The notes under the pieces were generated by a model that saw nothing but the letters and a program-made list of their open reading frames with translations, did no database searches and had not been told where the DNA came from. Of a stretch of 64,000 bases of DNA, positions 17,655-27,180 are shown piece after piece (positions within the stretch are counted from its first letter, which is position 1; every line of letters begins with the position of its first letter). The stretch lies in NCBI GenBank assembly GCA_012103255.1, contig WLXD01000001.1:1253501-1317500 (forward strand). The letters are read 5' to 3'. The DNA comes from Acidobacteriota bacterium (GTDB lineage: Bacteria; Acidobacteriota; UBA890; WLXD01). The translations under genes and the position numbers were made by a program.

Positions 17655-20372
17655 CTAGTAGCCGGGTCCGAAGAAGATCGCGTTCATGAACAGTCCGTTC
17701 AGACCGTCGAAGTAGGCACGGAAGTTCGGATCTTCAGCGAATGCGATGACGTGTCCGCCACCCATTCCGCGGTACATCAAGTACGGCGTACCCGCGATGA
17801 CTTCGAGCTCTTCCGTCCACGCCACGCCGGTCACTAGAACCTCGTCGAGCGGCAGGTAAGTCGCCACGTTGAGGCCGTTGTCGATCGTGAGCGGCTCGTA
17901 GATGTTGCGTGACTGCGCGATCAGGTTGACGTGGTTGCCGTACCCGAAGCCAAGCCAGTGCTCAGGGTCGAGCTGAGCGCGAAGGATCGGGCCCGGGAGT
18001 CCACTGGGCTGTTCCTCATCCGGAACGACACCTTCCGGGAGTCCCGTCGCGACGCCGTCTTCCGTGACCGTGGCCTCTGCGTCCTCCGCATTGGCCTTGG
18101 ACTTGCGTGACGTATCGAGCAGGCCCACGCTCTCTTCTGTGAGCCAGCGCGTTGCCGCACCGAGTGCTACGAGGGTGCCGCCGCCTCGAATCCAGTCTTG
18201 CAGCCGGCCCACCGCACGTTCGCCGAATGTGCCGCTGTAGCCACCCCCGAAGAACCCGCCATCAGGCAGGATCAGAACGTCAAAGTCCGACAGATCCATG
18301 TTGGCGAGACGATCGGTCCGGATGATGCTCACCGGGTAGTGATACGACTGCTCGATCAGGTAGCGCGCCCAGCCGGCAGAGTACGCACCCGTCGGCCGGT
18401 CCCAGGCGAGTGCGATCTTGGGTTTCTTGAGATAGCGGACTCGGTTGCTGCCAAGGCTGATGCCGTCCTCGACCCACGACGTGTTCGTGCCGTGGAAGTC
18501 GACGCCATGATGCTGCGCGATCATCTGCAGCTGCGAGTGTAGATCGTCGGCGTTTTCAGCCACGCGGATAATCAGCGATCCTGCCGGGTATTCCCGGCCG
18601 CCGATCGTGAACCCGGCGCCTGCGCCATGCACGCGGATGTCGTGGTGATGAAGCGCGGCCAGTCCTTCCACGGCAGCCTGCGTGCCCCATGGCACGAGGT
18701 AGGCAACGGTGGCCTCACCGCCGTGCACGGTCGCGGCCGCTGCCGGCGCCGAGCTGAGCAGGTCTGCACTCAGCACTTCGGCGGCGGTCGAGGGCTCGCT
18801 GGCGGTATACGCCTCGAGGTCGAATAGCAGGGGCAACGACCACCCGGTGATGTCGTAGATCTGGTCGCCTTCACGGCGCGCATAGCGGCGGCGCTGCTCG
18901 CGCAGGAACTCCTCGTCCATCGGCACGTCCGGGCCAAGCAGGCCCTTCACGAACGCCTTGTTCGGCTGCGACATCGGGATGCGGTAGGTGCCTGCCGGGA
19001 ACTGTCGATCAGCGGGCTCGCTGCCGTGGTAGTCGCGCACGACGTTGCCGAACGGCTCAGCCGCCTGAGCAACCTCGACGCCCTGTTGCATCACCAGGGC
19101 GATGAGCTTGTCCACGCGCGCCGGGTCGGCGCCCGGCGGCAGGATGATCTCGCGGATCTCGTCGGTGCGGCCTTCCTCGATGCCGGCCACGCCGTAGCCG
19201 TAGAAGTCGCGCAGGATGCCCTCGCGATTGTTCGCGGCGAGCTCGGCCGTGGAGATCGATGCGATGTAATGGCCGTGGACGGTGTTGCGGTACTCGAGCA
19301 CCGTGCCGTCCGAGCGATCCTGTTTCAGGCCGCGTGAGGAGGCCTGCTCGTAGGTCAGACCCATCGCACCTTGGTAGGTCGGCCAGCTCGCCCCGTATCC
19401 GGGGTAGTAGGCGTCGAAGACTTCCCGGTTGAAGTACGGGAAGCCCATGCGATCGAACCAGCGGGCGTTGTTCTCACCGATTTTCTCGGTCCAGTCGAGA
19501 AGCGACTGCGCGATATTCGGGTTGTAGGGCAGCGCCTGCGGCGGGAAATAGTAGGTCGAGTTCGCACCCATCTCGTGCAGGTCGACGTAGATCTGTGGCC
19601 GCCACTCCATGAATGCGGCGACCTTGCCGCGCGTCTCGGGCTGCGTCAGTGCGAACCAGTCGCGGTTGAGGTCGAACAGGTAGTGGTTCGTGCGCCCGCC
19701 GGGCCAGGGCTCACTCAGCTCCACCGAGCCGACGGTCGAGTCTGCCCACTTGCCCTTCGACTGCCGGTAGTGGTTCACGAACCGATTGCGGCCGTCAGGA
19801 TTTTGCATCGGGTCGATGATCACGATGCTGTTGCCGAGCACCGTGTCGGTGAGCGCGTCCGTCGTCGCCGCCGCGAGGTGATACATCGTCAACAGCGACG
19901 CGTCCGTGCTCGAGATCTCGTTGCCGTGCACGCCGTATGCGAGCCAGGTGACTACGGGGTTGTCCGCGATGATGCCGTCGGCCGCAGCCGCGTCCGTCGT
20001 TCGCGGATCGGTGAGCGCGACGTTGTTCTCACGCACTTCGCCGATGCGTGCCTGGTTTGCCTCCGAGGCAACGACGACGTAGACGAGCGGTCGCCCCTCC
20101 CAGCTCCTGGCGTACTCGTGCACCGTTACCTTGGCCGAAGCGTCTGCCAATTCGTGGATATAGCGCAGTGCTTCCTCAGGAGAGGTGATGCGCTCGCCCC
20201 AACTGTGGCCGACGACTGCTTCCAGAGTCGGGATCGCCGGATCGAAGCCGGCCGCCTCGGGATAAAACTCCCAGTCGTCCTGCCCATGCATCGCCATCTG
20301 AGCATCGGCAAGTGGCGCGATCGATAGGAAGGCAACGAGGGCGGCAGCGGCAACTCGAGAGCGGATCGTCAT
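17655..20372 (-). CDS. Exported M14-family zinc carboxypeptidase (large form)
   Basis: A 905-residue protein with a signal peptide (MTIRSRVAAAALVAFLSIAP to ADAQ). Zinc ligands of the M14 fold are visible as HGNE (His149, Glu152) and the later YVDLHEMG (His266); NPDGRNRFVN near 191-200 is also characteristic. After the peptidase domain a long C-terminal region contains a glutamine-amidotransferase-like or beta-rich part (DVLILPDGGFFGGGYSG). It would cleave C-terminal residues from peptides outside the cytoplasm. It is divergent from a distant paralogue with a 102-base shared upstream region, and is followed by a LytTR regulator. Confidence 0.92.
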   Translation of the reverse strand: MTIRSRVAAAALVAFLSIAPLADAQMAMHGQDDWEFYPEAAGFDPAIPTLEAVVGHSWGERITSPEEALRYIHELADASAKVTVHEYARSWEGRPLVYVVVASEANQARIGEVRENNVALTDPRTTDAAAADGIIADNPVVTWLAYGVHGNEISSTDASLLTMYHLAAATTDALTDTVLGNSIVIIDPMQNPDGRNRFVNHYRQSKGKWADSTVGSVELSEPWPGGRTNHYLFDLNRDWFALTQPETRGKVAAFMEWRPQIYVDLHEMGANSTYYFPPQALPYNPNIAQSLLDWTEKIGENNARWFDRMGFPYFNREVFDAYYPGYGASWPTYQGAMGLTYEQASSRGLKQDRSDGTVLEYRNTVHGHYIASISTAELAANNREGILRDFYGYGVAGIEEGRTDEIREIILPPGADPARVDKLIALVMQQGVEVAQAAEPFGNVVRDYHGSEPADRQFPAGTYRIPMSQPNKAFVKGLLGPDVPMDEEFLREQRRRYARREGDQIYDITGWSLPLLFDLEAYTASEPSTAAEVLSADLLSSAPAAAATVHGGEATVAYLVPWGTQAAVEGLAALHHHDIRVHGAGAGFTIGGREYPAGSLIIRVAENADDLHSQLQMIAQHHGVDFHGTNTSWVEDGISLGSNRVRYLKKPKIALAWDRPTGAYSAGWARYLIEQSYHYPVSIIRTDRLANMDLSDFDVLILPDGGFFGGGYSGTFGERAVGRLQDWIRGGGTLVALGAATRWLTEESVGLLDTSRKSKANAEDAEATVTEDGVATGLPEGVVPDEEQPSGLPGPILRAQLDPEHWLGFGYGNHVNLIAQSRNIYEPLTIDNGLNVATYLPLDEVLVTGVAWTEELEVIAGTPYLMYRGMGGGHVIAFAEDPNFRAYFDGLNGLFMNAIFFGPGY

Positions 20373-20474
20373 GGCGTCATCTCTGGAAGTGGCGGGGCGG
20401 CGGTCTAGGGTGCCGGCATTCTGACCCGCTCGCGTCGCTCGTGCCAGCCGGCGCCTTTCTGGTACTTTCCGGCG

Positions 20475-23141
20475 ATGAATACTCCTGCTCCCGTTACTCG
20501 TCTCCGCCGCATCGTCCTAGTTCTGCTCACTGTTGGAGTTCTGACGAGCTCCGGAGTCGCCCTGGCTCAGATCCCGACTCCCGAGTCGATTCTGGGGTTC
20601 CGTGTCGGTGATGACTTCAAGTTGGCGACGTACGATGAGTCGCTGGCCTACTTCGAGGCGCTGGCGGCGAGCAGCGATCTAGTGCAGCTCGTGCCCGTCG
20701 GCCAGACCTCCGAGGGGCGTGACTGGTACATGGCACTGATCTCGACGCCGGAGAACCTGGCGCGCGTCGAGGAATACCGCCAGATCGCGCAGCGCCTGGC
20801 GGCGCCGGCAGGACTGAGCGATGCCGAGGCCAGGGATCTGGCAGCGCGCGGCAAAGCGCTCGTGCACATCGATGGCGGCCTCCACGCGACCGAAGTGGCC
20901 CACGCTCAGCACACGATCCAGCTTGCCTACGATCTCGTGATCGGCGCCGGTGATCCGGCCACCGCCGCGATCCTCGATGAGGTCATCTTGATGCTGTGGC
21001 CGTCGGTGAACCCTGACGGGCAGAACATGGTCGTGGACTGGTATCGCGGCAATGTGGGCGGCCCGTACGAGGTGGCCTCGCTGCCGTGGCTCTACCAGAA
21101 GTACGTCGGGCACGACAACAACCGCGACGGCTACATGCTCAACATGATCGAGTCACGCGTCCTGGCGCGGACGTGGCGGCATTGGGAGCCACAGATCATC
21201 TATGTGCACCATCAGTCATCGCCGTTCCCGACGCGTATCTGGTTGCCGCCGTTCGCCGAGCCGATCGCGACGCAGGTGCATCCGCTGATGTCGCGGACCG
21301 TCAACGCCATCGGGATGCTGATTGCCCGGTCGCTCGAGGAGCGCGGCCAGCCGGGCGCCACACATATGGGTGGATTCGATGCCTGGTATCCAGGTTATGT
21401 CGACTACACGCCCATGCTGCGGAACATCGCGGCCTGGTGGACCGAGACGGCGCTCTACCGGTACGCCACGCCGGGCTACTACACACTCCGCGACTTCCCG
21501 CCCAACGCCCGCGACCTGCGGCCGGAGTCACTCTACTCCTCGCCCTGGGAGGGCGGCTGGTGGCGTCTCCGCGATGCGGTGGACTACATGCTGACCGCGT
21601 CGGTCGCCACGCTCGACTACGCATCGAAGTACCGGTTCGAACTGCTCTACAACCGCTATCAGGCCGGCCGCGATACGGCCGAGAAGTACCGAGAGGAGCC
21701 GCCATACGCCTACTTCGTGCCGCAGGATCAGCGCGACCCGGTGGCCGCCGTCGAGATGTTGCGGCGACTCGCTTTCAGCGGCATACGAATCGGCCAGCTG
21801 ACGTCGCCTGTGCGACAGGAGTCGATGGACTACCCGGTGGGTACGTGGGTGATCCCTATGGATCAGGAGATGGCCGAGCTCGCCGCTCAGGTACTGGAGG
21901 TCCAGGTTTACCCGGATCTTCGGGAGTATCCGGAAGGCCCGCCTGAGCAACCTTACGATGCGGCTGGATGGACGTTGCCCTACCAGATGGGAGTGCAGGT
22001 TGTGGCGGCTTCCCAGCCGCTGAGCCCGGAGGTGCGCGACGCGGTGACCATGCTCACAGCCGACACCGTTGGGTGGCAGGACCGCGGAGTCACCAACGCG
22101 GAAGAGGCAGAAGCGCTGGATATCGCCAAGTTTGATTCGGCGCCGGGCATCGGGTTCGACACCGACCCCGTGGCCGCAGCCATCGTGCCTCCACCCGGTC
22201 GAGTGACCGGCTCCGGATCGGCGCTAGCGCTGGATCCGGGTCAGAACAACGCCTTCCGCGCTGTGAACCGAGCCTGGGCGAACGGCGGGACCGTGCGGTT
22301 CGTGGGCGGTGAGTCGCCGCGCTACGTGGTGAGCGGGTTGTCGACGGCTGCGCAGGATGCGCTGGTCGAAGAACTATCCCTGCAGGCTGAACGCAGCGAC
22401 CAGGCTGGGGTTGAGATCACCAAGCCGCGCGCCGGTCTGTATCGGCCGTGGACCGCAAGCATTGACGAGGGGTGGACCCGTTGGACTCTGGAGCGGTACG
22501 AGTTCGATTTCGTCTCGGTCTACGACGCTGACATCCGCGCGGGACGACTCATAGACCGCTACGACGTGATCGTTCTACCCGACACCCGTGCCGGCCCGAT
22601 CGTCGCTGGTCACGCTCCGGGTACGATCCCGGCGCGCTTCACCGGCGGTATTGGCGAAGACGGCGTCCGGGCGCTCGACAACTTCGTGCGCGAGGGCGGC
22701 ACGCTGGTGGCGCTCAACAGCAGCGCGGCGCTCCCGATTGACCGGTTCAACCTCCAGGTGGAGAACGTCGTTGGCGACCTGGGTCGCGACGAGTTCTTCA
22801 CCGGGATCTCGCTGTTGCAGGTGGAACCTCAGGCGCACCCGGTGATGGCCGGGATGCCCAGCCGGGCCTCTGTGACCGCGTCGCGCAGTCCGGTGTGGCA
22901 GTTGCCCGAGGACGCGCCGGGTCAGGTATTGATGCGATATCCCACGGCGGGTGACCCGTTGCTGTCGGGCTACTTGCTCGGGGCGGAGCACTTGCACGGC
23001 CACGCGGCGGCCCTATCCATTCCACACGGCGACGGCCAGGTCATCATGTTCGGCTTCCGCCCGCAGTGGCGCGGCCAGCCTTTTGGCACATTCCGAGTCC
23101 TGTTCAACGCGCTGCTCGTGGGCGGGCTCACGAGTCCGTGA
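20475..23141 (+). CDS. Exported M14-family zinc metallopeptidase, divergent paralogue
   Basis: An 888-residue protein with a signal peptide (hydrophobic IVLVLLTVGVL, cleavage near ALAQ). Zinc ligands appear in GGLHATEVA (His137, Glu140) and in YVHHQSSPFPTRIW (His245 or His246). The NPDGQNMVVDWYRG block matches the NPDG block of the neighbouring peptidase, and both proteins share a long C-terminal half with a DVIVLPDTRAG and FVREGGTLVALN segment that looks like a class I amidotransferase-like fold. Despite the same architecture the two are only loosely alike, which points to an old duplication. The stop overlaps the alternative GTG start of rsgA. Confidence 0.92.
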   Translation: MNTPAPVTRLRRIVLVLLTVGVLTSSGVALAQIPTPESILGFRVGDDFKLATYDESLAYFEALAASSDLVQLVPVGQTSEGRDWYMALISTPENLARVEEYRQIAQRLAAPAGLSDAEARDLAARGKALVHIDGGLHATEVAHAQHTIQLAYDLVIGAGDPATAAILDEVILMLWPSVNPDGQNMVVDWYRGNVGGPYEVASLPWLYQKYVGHDNNRDGYMLNMIESRVLARTWRHWEPQIIYVHHQSSPFPTRIWLPPFAEPIATQVHPLMSRTVNAIGMLIARSLEERGQPGATHMGGFDAWYPGYVDYTPMLRNIAAWWTETALYRYATPGYYTLRDFPPNARDLRPESLYSSPWEGGWWRLRDAVDYMLTASVATLDYASKYRFELLYNRYQAGRDTAEKYREEPPYAYFVPQDQRDPVAAVEMLRRLAFSGIRIGQLTSPVRQESMDYPVGTWVIPMDQEMAELAAQVLEVQVYPDLREYPEGPPEQPYDAAGWTLPYQMGVQVVAASQPLSPEVRDAVTMLTADTVGWQDRGVTNAEEAEALDIAKFDSAPGIGFDTDPVAAAIVPPPGRVTGSGSALALDPGQNNAFRAVNRAWANGGTVRFVGGESPRYVVSGLSTAAQDALVEELSLQAERSDQAGVEITKPRAGLYRPWTASIDEGWTRWTLERYEFDFVSVYDADIRAGRLIDRYDVIVLPDTRAGPIVAGHAPGTIPARFTGGIGEDGVRALDNFVREGGTLVALNSSAALPIDRFNLQVENVVGDLGRDEFFTGISLLQVEPQAHPVMAGMPSRASVTASRSPVWQLPEDAPGQVLMRYPTAGDPLLSGYLLGAEHLHGHAAALSIPHGDGQVIMFGFRPQWRGQPFGTFRVLFNALLVGGLTSP

Positions 23142-23155
23142 GTGGGGCGGCGCCG

Positions 23156-24229
23156 ATGAGCGAGGCCCTGGTGCGCTGGGGGTGGACGTCGGCTCGGCAG
23201 TTCGACTACGACGAGTCGGGCAGTGTGCTCGCCCCGGCTCGAGTTGTAGCTCAGCATCGCGGCGAGTACGTGCTCGAAGCTCCCTGGGGGCGCGCAATCG
23301 GTGTTGCGCCCGGGCGCATGCAATACCGCGCTTCGCGCGGGCGCGAGATGCCCGCGGTAGGCGACTGGTTGCTCGTCGAACCGGCTGTTGACGGGCCCGC
23401 GACGATCATCGAGATCCTGGAGCGTCAGAGTGCGTTTGTCCGACGGCGTGCGGGAACCGACAACGAGGAACAGGTTGTCGCCGCAAACGCCGACGCCGCT
23501 TTCCTGATGACTTCGTTGAACCAGGACTTCAACCTGCGTCGCGTGGAACGCTATCTGGTGGCCGCCTGGGATTCGGGGGCTACGCCAGTGGTGGTGCTCA
23601 CGAAGGCGGACCTCGTGGCGGCCGCGGTCACCGCGGAGATCGTGGCTGCGATCGAGGCGGTGGCCTCCGGTGCAGACGTGGTTGCCGTGAGCAGCGTTGA
23701 CGGGAGTGGGCTCGATCGACTGCGCCCTTACCTCGCGCCCGGCAAGACAGTGGCTCTGCTGGGCTCGTCCGGGGTGGGGAAGTCAACGCTCGTGAATACG
23801 TTGGCCGGCGAGAACCTACTCCTCACGCAGGACGTTCGTGAGGCCGATGACAAGGGACGGCATACAACAACGCATCGCGAGATCTTCCTGTTGCAAGATG
23901 GAAGTCTCGTTCTGGACACACCAGGGATGCGGGAACTCGGGCTAGTCGAGGCTGACGACGGTCTCGATGAGACATTCGACGAAGTCGCAGCGGTAGCCAA
24001 GATGTGCCGCTTCCGAGACTGCGGCCATGACCGGGAACCGGGATGTGCGGTGCAGGCGGCGTTGGCCGACGGCTCGCTCACTCGCGATCGCCGGGAAAGC
24101 TACGCGAAACTACAAAAAGAGGCGGCCTTTGAAGTGCGGCGACGCGACGCCGGGGCTGCCAGAGCGGAGAGGAACCGTTGGAAGCAGATCCACAAGGACT
24201 ACCGCAAGATGCCGAAGAAGGGACGATGA
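23156..24229 (+). CDS. rsgA: Ribosome small subunit-dependent GTPase A (RsgA)
   Basis: A 357-residue circularly permuted GTPase that checks late 30S maturation. An N-terminal OB-fold is followed by G4 (VLTKADLV) preceding G1 (GSSGVGKSTLVNTLAG) and G3 (LDTPGMREL), the order unique to this family. The C-terminal zinc knuckle reads CRFRDCGHDREPGC. The ATG beginning MSEALVRWGW is used; a GTG 18 bases upstream overlaps the TGA of the peptidase gene (GTGA) and is an equally possible start. Its own stop overlaps the ATG of the Sel1 gene (ATGA). Confidence 0.95.
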   Translation: MSEALVRWGWTSARQFDYDESGSVLAPARVVAQHRGEYVLEAPWGRAIGVAPGRMQYRASRGREMPAVGDWLLVEPAVDGPATIIEILERQSAFVRRRAGTDNEEQVVAANADAAFLMTSLNQDFNLRRVERYLVAAWDSGATPVVVLTKADLVAAAVTAEIVAAIEAVASGADVVAVSSVDGSGLDRLRPYLAPGKTVALLGSSGVGKSTLVNTLAGENLLLTQDVREADDKGRHTTTHREIFLLQDGSLVLDTPGMRELGLVEADDGLDETFDEVAAVAKMCRFRDCGHDREPGCAVQAALADGSLTRDRRESYAKLQKEAAFEVRRRDAGAARAERNRWKQIHKDYRKMPKKGR

Positions 24230-24924
24230 GTGTTCGTCTTGCTACGCCGATCCGAGCACTCGCATTCAGCTTGGTGTTCGCGCTCGGGGCAGGCGCGGTT
24301 CACGGCCAACAGGCCAATCCGTCGGCGATGCTCCAAGACGTCGTGGGCTTCTACACGGGTACCTCCGGGACGGTGGATGACCCGCGGGCTCACGATCTCC
24401 TGGTTGAGGCGGCCGCGACGGGTGACGTGCTGTCGAGGATGTGGCTCGCCCGCTGTTACTCCCGCGGCCGCATGCTCTTCGATCGCGATGAGGAGCAGGC
24501 GCGAGCCATCGCTTCCGAGTTGATCGACCAGGTTGCCGAGCTCGCCGTGGCCGACAATCACGAAGCGGCGTTCCTCATGGGTACCGCCTATGCGGAAGGT
24601 CTGGGCGTCGAGGCCGATCAGGCGATGGCGATTGCCTGGTATCACCGGGCCGCGGATCTCGACAACGTGCTGGCGCAGCACAACCTCGGGAACGCCTACC
24701 GGGCCGGCGACGGCGTGGTGCGTGACGACGGGATCGCGGTCTATTGGTATCGCCGTGCAGGTGGTCAAGGGGACGCACTGCCGGCGTTCTGGCTGGGCCA
24801 GATGTACGAGCGCGGCGAGGGCGTGACCGCAGACCGCGAAGAGGCCCTGCGGTGGTACCGGGACAGTGCCGGACGTGGCAACGGCCGCGCGAAGGACGCG
24901 CTCGATCGCTTGGGGGCCCGCTAA
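24226..24924 (+). CDS. Exported Sel1-repeat protein
   Basis: A 232-residue protein with a signal peptide (MSVRLATPIRALAFSLVFAL to VHGQ). The mature part consists of Sel1-like helical repeats: AAFLMGTAYAEGLGVEADQA, LAQHNLGNAYRAGDGVVRDD and PAFWLGQMYERGEGVTADRE, each ending with AIAWYHRA or similar. Such solenoids mediate protein contacts in the periplasm or outer membrane; no enzyme activity is expected. The ATG overlaps the stop of rsgA, so translation is probably coupled although the functions look unrelated. Confidence 0.88.
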   Translation: MSVRLATPIRALAFSLVFALGAGAVHGQQANPSAMLQDVVGFYTGTSGTVDDPRAHDLLVEAAATGDVLSRMWLARCYSRGRMLFDRDEEQARAIASELIDQVAELAVADNHEAAFLMGTAYAEGLGVEADQAMAIAWYHRAADLDNVLAQHNLGNAYRAGDGVVRDDGIAVYWYRRAGGQGDALPAFWLGQMYERGEGVTADREEALRWYRDSAGRGNGRAKDALDRLGAR

Positions 24925-25036
24925 CAGCATCAACGCTACTGGCCTGGCGCCGCATAGCGCGGCTCGGTAGTTTGTTCTGACTCCCCTCAATCCCCGTGAC
25001 GTCGCCCACGCCAAGAGGCGCAGTGGCGACGCGCAA

Positions 25037-25042
25037 CAGGAG
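25037..25042 (+). promoter_or_regulatory. Ribosome binding site of the exported methyltransferase-fold gene
   Basis: CAGGAG lies 7 bases before the ATG at 25050 and decides that start over an in-frame upstream codon that would precede the signal peptide. Confidence 0.6.
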
Positions 25043-25049
25043 TTCCGAT

Positions 25050-25742
25050 ATGAATCGACCCAAGTGGACGCTGGGCCTTGCGGCGCTGGCACTGATTGCC
25101 GCGGTCGCCGTGCCTCAGACGGTCTTCGCCCAGGACCTCTCCTCCGTCGCTAACCGCACTGACGACGAGCGGGCGCGCGACGCGGGCAGCAAGCCTGGGC
25201 ATGTCTACGCTTTCTGGGGCCTCGAGGCCGGTATGACGGTCGTCGATCTGATTCCCGGTGGCGGCTACAACACCCTGTTGCTAGCGGCCCTCGTTGGCGA
25301 TGGCGGCATGGTCTACGCGGGACCGCCGCGGGACGCACTCACCGAGCGTCTCCAGGCCAACCCGATTTCGAATGTCGAGATCTTCGGCGACCCAGCGGAT
25401 GTGCCTGACGCGAGCGCCGATGCCGTAGTCACCGTGCGTAACTTCCACGACGTTGTCGGTGGTGGTCGTACGGAGGGCATCCTGGCAAACGTGCATCGAG
25501 TGCTGAAGAGCGGCGGTACCTTCGGCGTGGTCGACGCGCGCACGAACATGGATGGCTACGACGACTCCAGCCACCGCATCAACCAGCAGCACGTCATCGA
25601 TCTGGTCACCGCGGCCGGGTTCGAGTTTGTCGAGGCATCCGAGATGCTCGCCAACGCCGACGATGACTTCGGCACGTGGGAAGGCGCGTCCGGGCGCACG
25701 AACACCGATCGCATGGTGCTGAAGTTCCGTAAGGGAATGTAG
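25050..25742 (+). CDS. Exported class I methyltransferase-fold protein (COG4798-like)
   Basis: A 230-residue protein that combines a signal peptide (MNRPKWTLGLAALALIAAV to VFAQ) with a SAM-methyltransferase fold: GMTVVDLIPGGGYNTLLLAALV is motif I, followed by ASADAVVTVRNFHDVVG and a VLKSGGTFGVVDAR strand. This matches the group annotated as predicted methyltransferases, COG4798, which characteristically carry export signals. SAM is not known to be available in the periplasm, so its true role is unclear; it may bind another ligand or act before export. A strong terminator follows. Confidence 0.87.
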   Translation: MNRPKWTLGLAALALIAAVAVPQTVFAQDLSSVANRTDDERARDAGSKPGHVYAFWGLEAGMTVVDLIPGGGYNTLLLAALVGDGGMVYAGPPRDALTERLQANPISNVEIFGDPADVPDASADAVVTVRNFHDVVGGGRTEGILANVHRVLKSGGTFGVVDARTNMDGYDDSSHRINQQHVIDLVTAAGFEFVEASEMLANADDDFGTWEGASGRTNTDRMVLKFRKGM

Positions 25743-25776
25743 TCACCGCGATTCGACGGTCCTAGGCGACCGCTCG

Positions 25777-25816
25777 AAGCCCGGGTCGCCCGTTCACTCG
25801 GGCGCCCGGGCTTTCT
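25777..25816 (+). terminator. Rho-independent terminator
   Basis: A 15-bp stem with one bulged T (arms AAGCCCGGGTCGCCCG and CGGGCGCCCGGGCTT, loop TTCACT) followed by TTCTTC. It closes the operon ending with the exported methyltransferase-fold gene. Confidence 0.85.
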
Positions 25817-25843
25817 TCGTTGATGGGCACTAGGATCGGCGTC

Positions 25844-27091
25844 ATGAGAACCGATTCGCCGGTCGAAGTGAGCACGGGCCCGACTGCCAAGGCCGAGCGC
25901 ATCGTCGCGCTCGACGTTCTGCGTGGGTTCGCGATCCTCGGGATCCTGGCCGTCAACATCCAGTCGTTCGCGATGATTGGCGCCGCCTACATGAACCCCT
26001 CGGCATCGGGGCGGATAGGCGGATCCGACACCTTTGTGTGGGTGCTGACCGACATCTTCTTCGATCAGAAGTTCATGACGCTGTTCACGATGCTCTTCGG
26101 TGCCGGCATCGTCCTCATGACTTCCCGTGCCGAAGCGACGGGCCGGGCGCCGCTCAGGCTGCACTACACGCGCAACTTCTGGCTACTCCTCATCGGGCTC
26201 GCCCACGCCTACCTGCTGTGGTCCGGTGACATCCTCGTGCTCTACGCGATGAGCGCTTTCTGGGTTGTCTGGCTACGACGCTTGCCTCCGCGGACACAGA
26301 TTGTGCTCGGTGTGCTCGTGCTGGCGGTGGCTCCTCTCATCTCCATGGGGGCCCAACTCAGCTTGCCCCAGTGGCCGGCGGATGATCTGGAGGCCCTCCG
26401 AGCAGATTGGGCGCCCTCGCAGGTGGTGATCAGCGAGGAGATCGTCGCGATGCGCGGCGGGTGGCTGTCGCAGATGCCCCACCGTATTCCCGCAACTCTG
26501 GGCTTCCATACCGTCGTGTTCCTGGTGTGGGGCATCTGGCGCGCTGGCGGGTTGTTCCTGATCGGTATGGCGCTCTTTCAACTGGGCATCATCACCGGCG
26601 GGCGCAGCCGACGTTTCTACGCGCGGATGGCGGTTCTGGGGTTTGGCCTAGGTCTGCCTTTGGTCGCCTACGGCACGCGCTACAACCTCTCCGCCGGGTT
26701 CGCGGTAGAACACTCAATGTTCGGAGGAGGAGTGTTCAACTACTGGGGCAGCATCGCCGTCAGCTTCGGATATCTCGGATTGGTGATGCTGGTGGCGACC
26801 TCCGGATGGTTGCCCGGGCTGCAGAAGCGCCTCGCCTCGTGCGGCCAGATGGCCCTGACCAACTACCTCACCCAGACGCTCATCTGCACCTTCGTCTTCT
26901 ACGGCCACGGCCTCGGGCTGTTCGAGACGATGTCCCGGCTCCAGCAGACGGGCGTCGTGCTGGCGGTCTGGGCCCTGCAGTTGGCATGGTCGCCCTGGTG
27001 GATGGCGCGGTTCCGGTTTGGGCCGTTCGAGTGGGCCTGGCGGTCGTTGACCTATTGGCGCCTGCAGCCGTTCGCGCGTCCGTCCCCGTAG
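25844..27091 (+). CDS. DUF418 multi-spanning membrane protein (YeiB-like)
   Basis: A 415-residue integral membrane protein with about ten hydrophobic helices. The N-terminal segment RIVALDVLRGFAILGILAVNIQ and the FDQKFMTLFTMLFGAGIVLM segment are hallmarks of the YeiB/DUF418 family, related to membrane acyltransferases of the heparan glucosaminide acetyltransferase type. A C-terminal DUF418 block (NYLTQTLICTFVFYGHGLGLF, WMARFRFGPFEWAWRSLTYW) is complete. The function is unproven; transfer of acyl groups to extracytoplasmic sugars is the usual guess. I use the ATG preceded by AGGAT; another ATG lies 24 bases upstream. Confidence 0.9.
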   Translation: MRTDSPVEVSTGPTAKAERIVALDVLRGFAILGILAVNIQSFAMIGAAYMNPSASGRIGGSDTFVWVLTDIFFDQKFMTLFTMLFGAGIVLMTSRAEATGRAPLRLHYTRNFWLLLIGLAHAYLLWSGDILVLYAMSAFWVVWLRRLPPRTQIVLGVLVLAVAPLISMGAQLSLPQWPADDLEALRADWAPSQVVISEEIVAMRGGWLSQMPHRIPATLGFHTVVFLVWGIWRAGGLFLIGMALFQLGIITGGRSRRFYARMAVLGFGLGLPLVAYGTRYNLSAGFAVEHSMFGGGVFNYWGSIAVSFGYLGLVMLVATSGWLPGLQKRLASCGQMALTNYLTQTLICTFVFYGHGLGLFETMSRLQQTGVVLAVWALQLAWSPWWMARFRFGPFEWAWRSLTYWRLQPFARPSP

Positions 27092-27125
27092 TCCGGAACG
27101 AGCTTTTACGCGGTTGCTTGCCACG

Positions 27126-27157
27126 CTAGATAAATATTTATATAAATAATTATCTAG
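27126..27157. promoter_or_regulatory. AT-rich 32-bp palindrome, probable PadR operator
   Basis: Two abutting 16-base arms, CTAGATAAATATTTAT and ATAAATAATTATCTAG, are reverse complements except for one position. It is almost pure A/T in a GC-rich chromosome and ends 23 bases before the padR start, overlapping any promoter there (TATAAATAAT could serve as a -10). PadR dimers bind inverted repeats at their own promoters, so autoregulation is the natural reading. Confidence 0.6.
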
Positions 27158-27180
27158 TGCCATAACAAAACAACCTTTCA

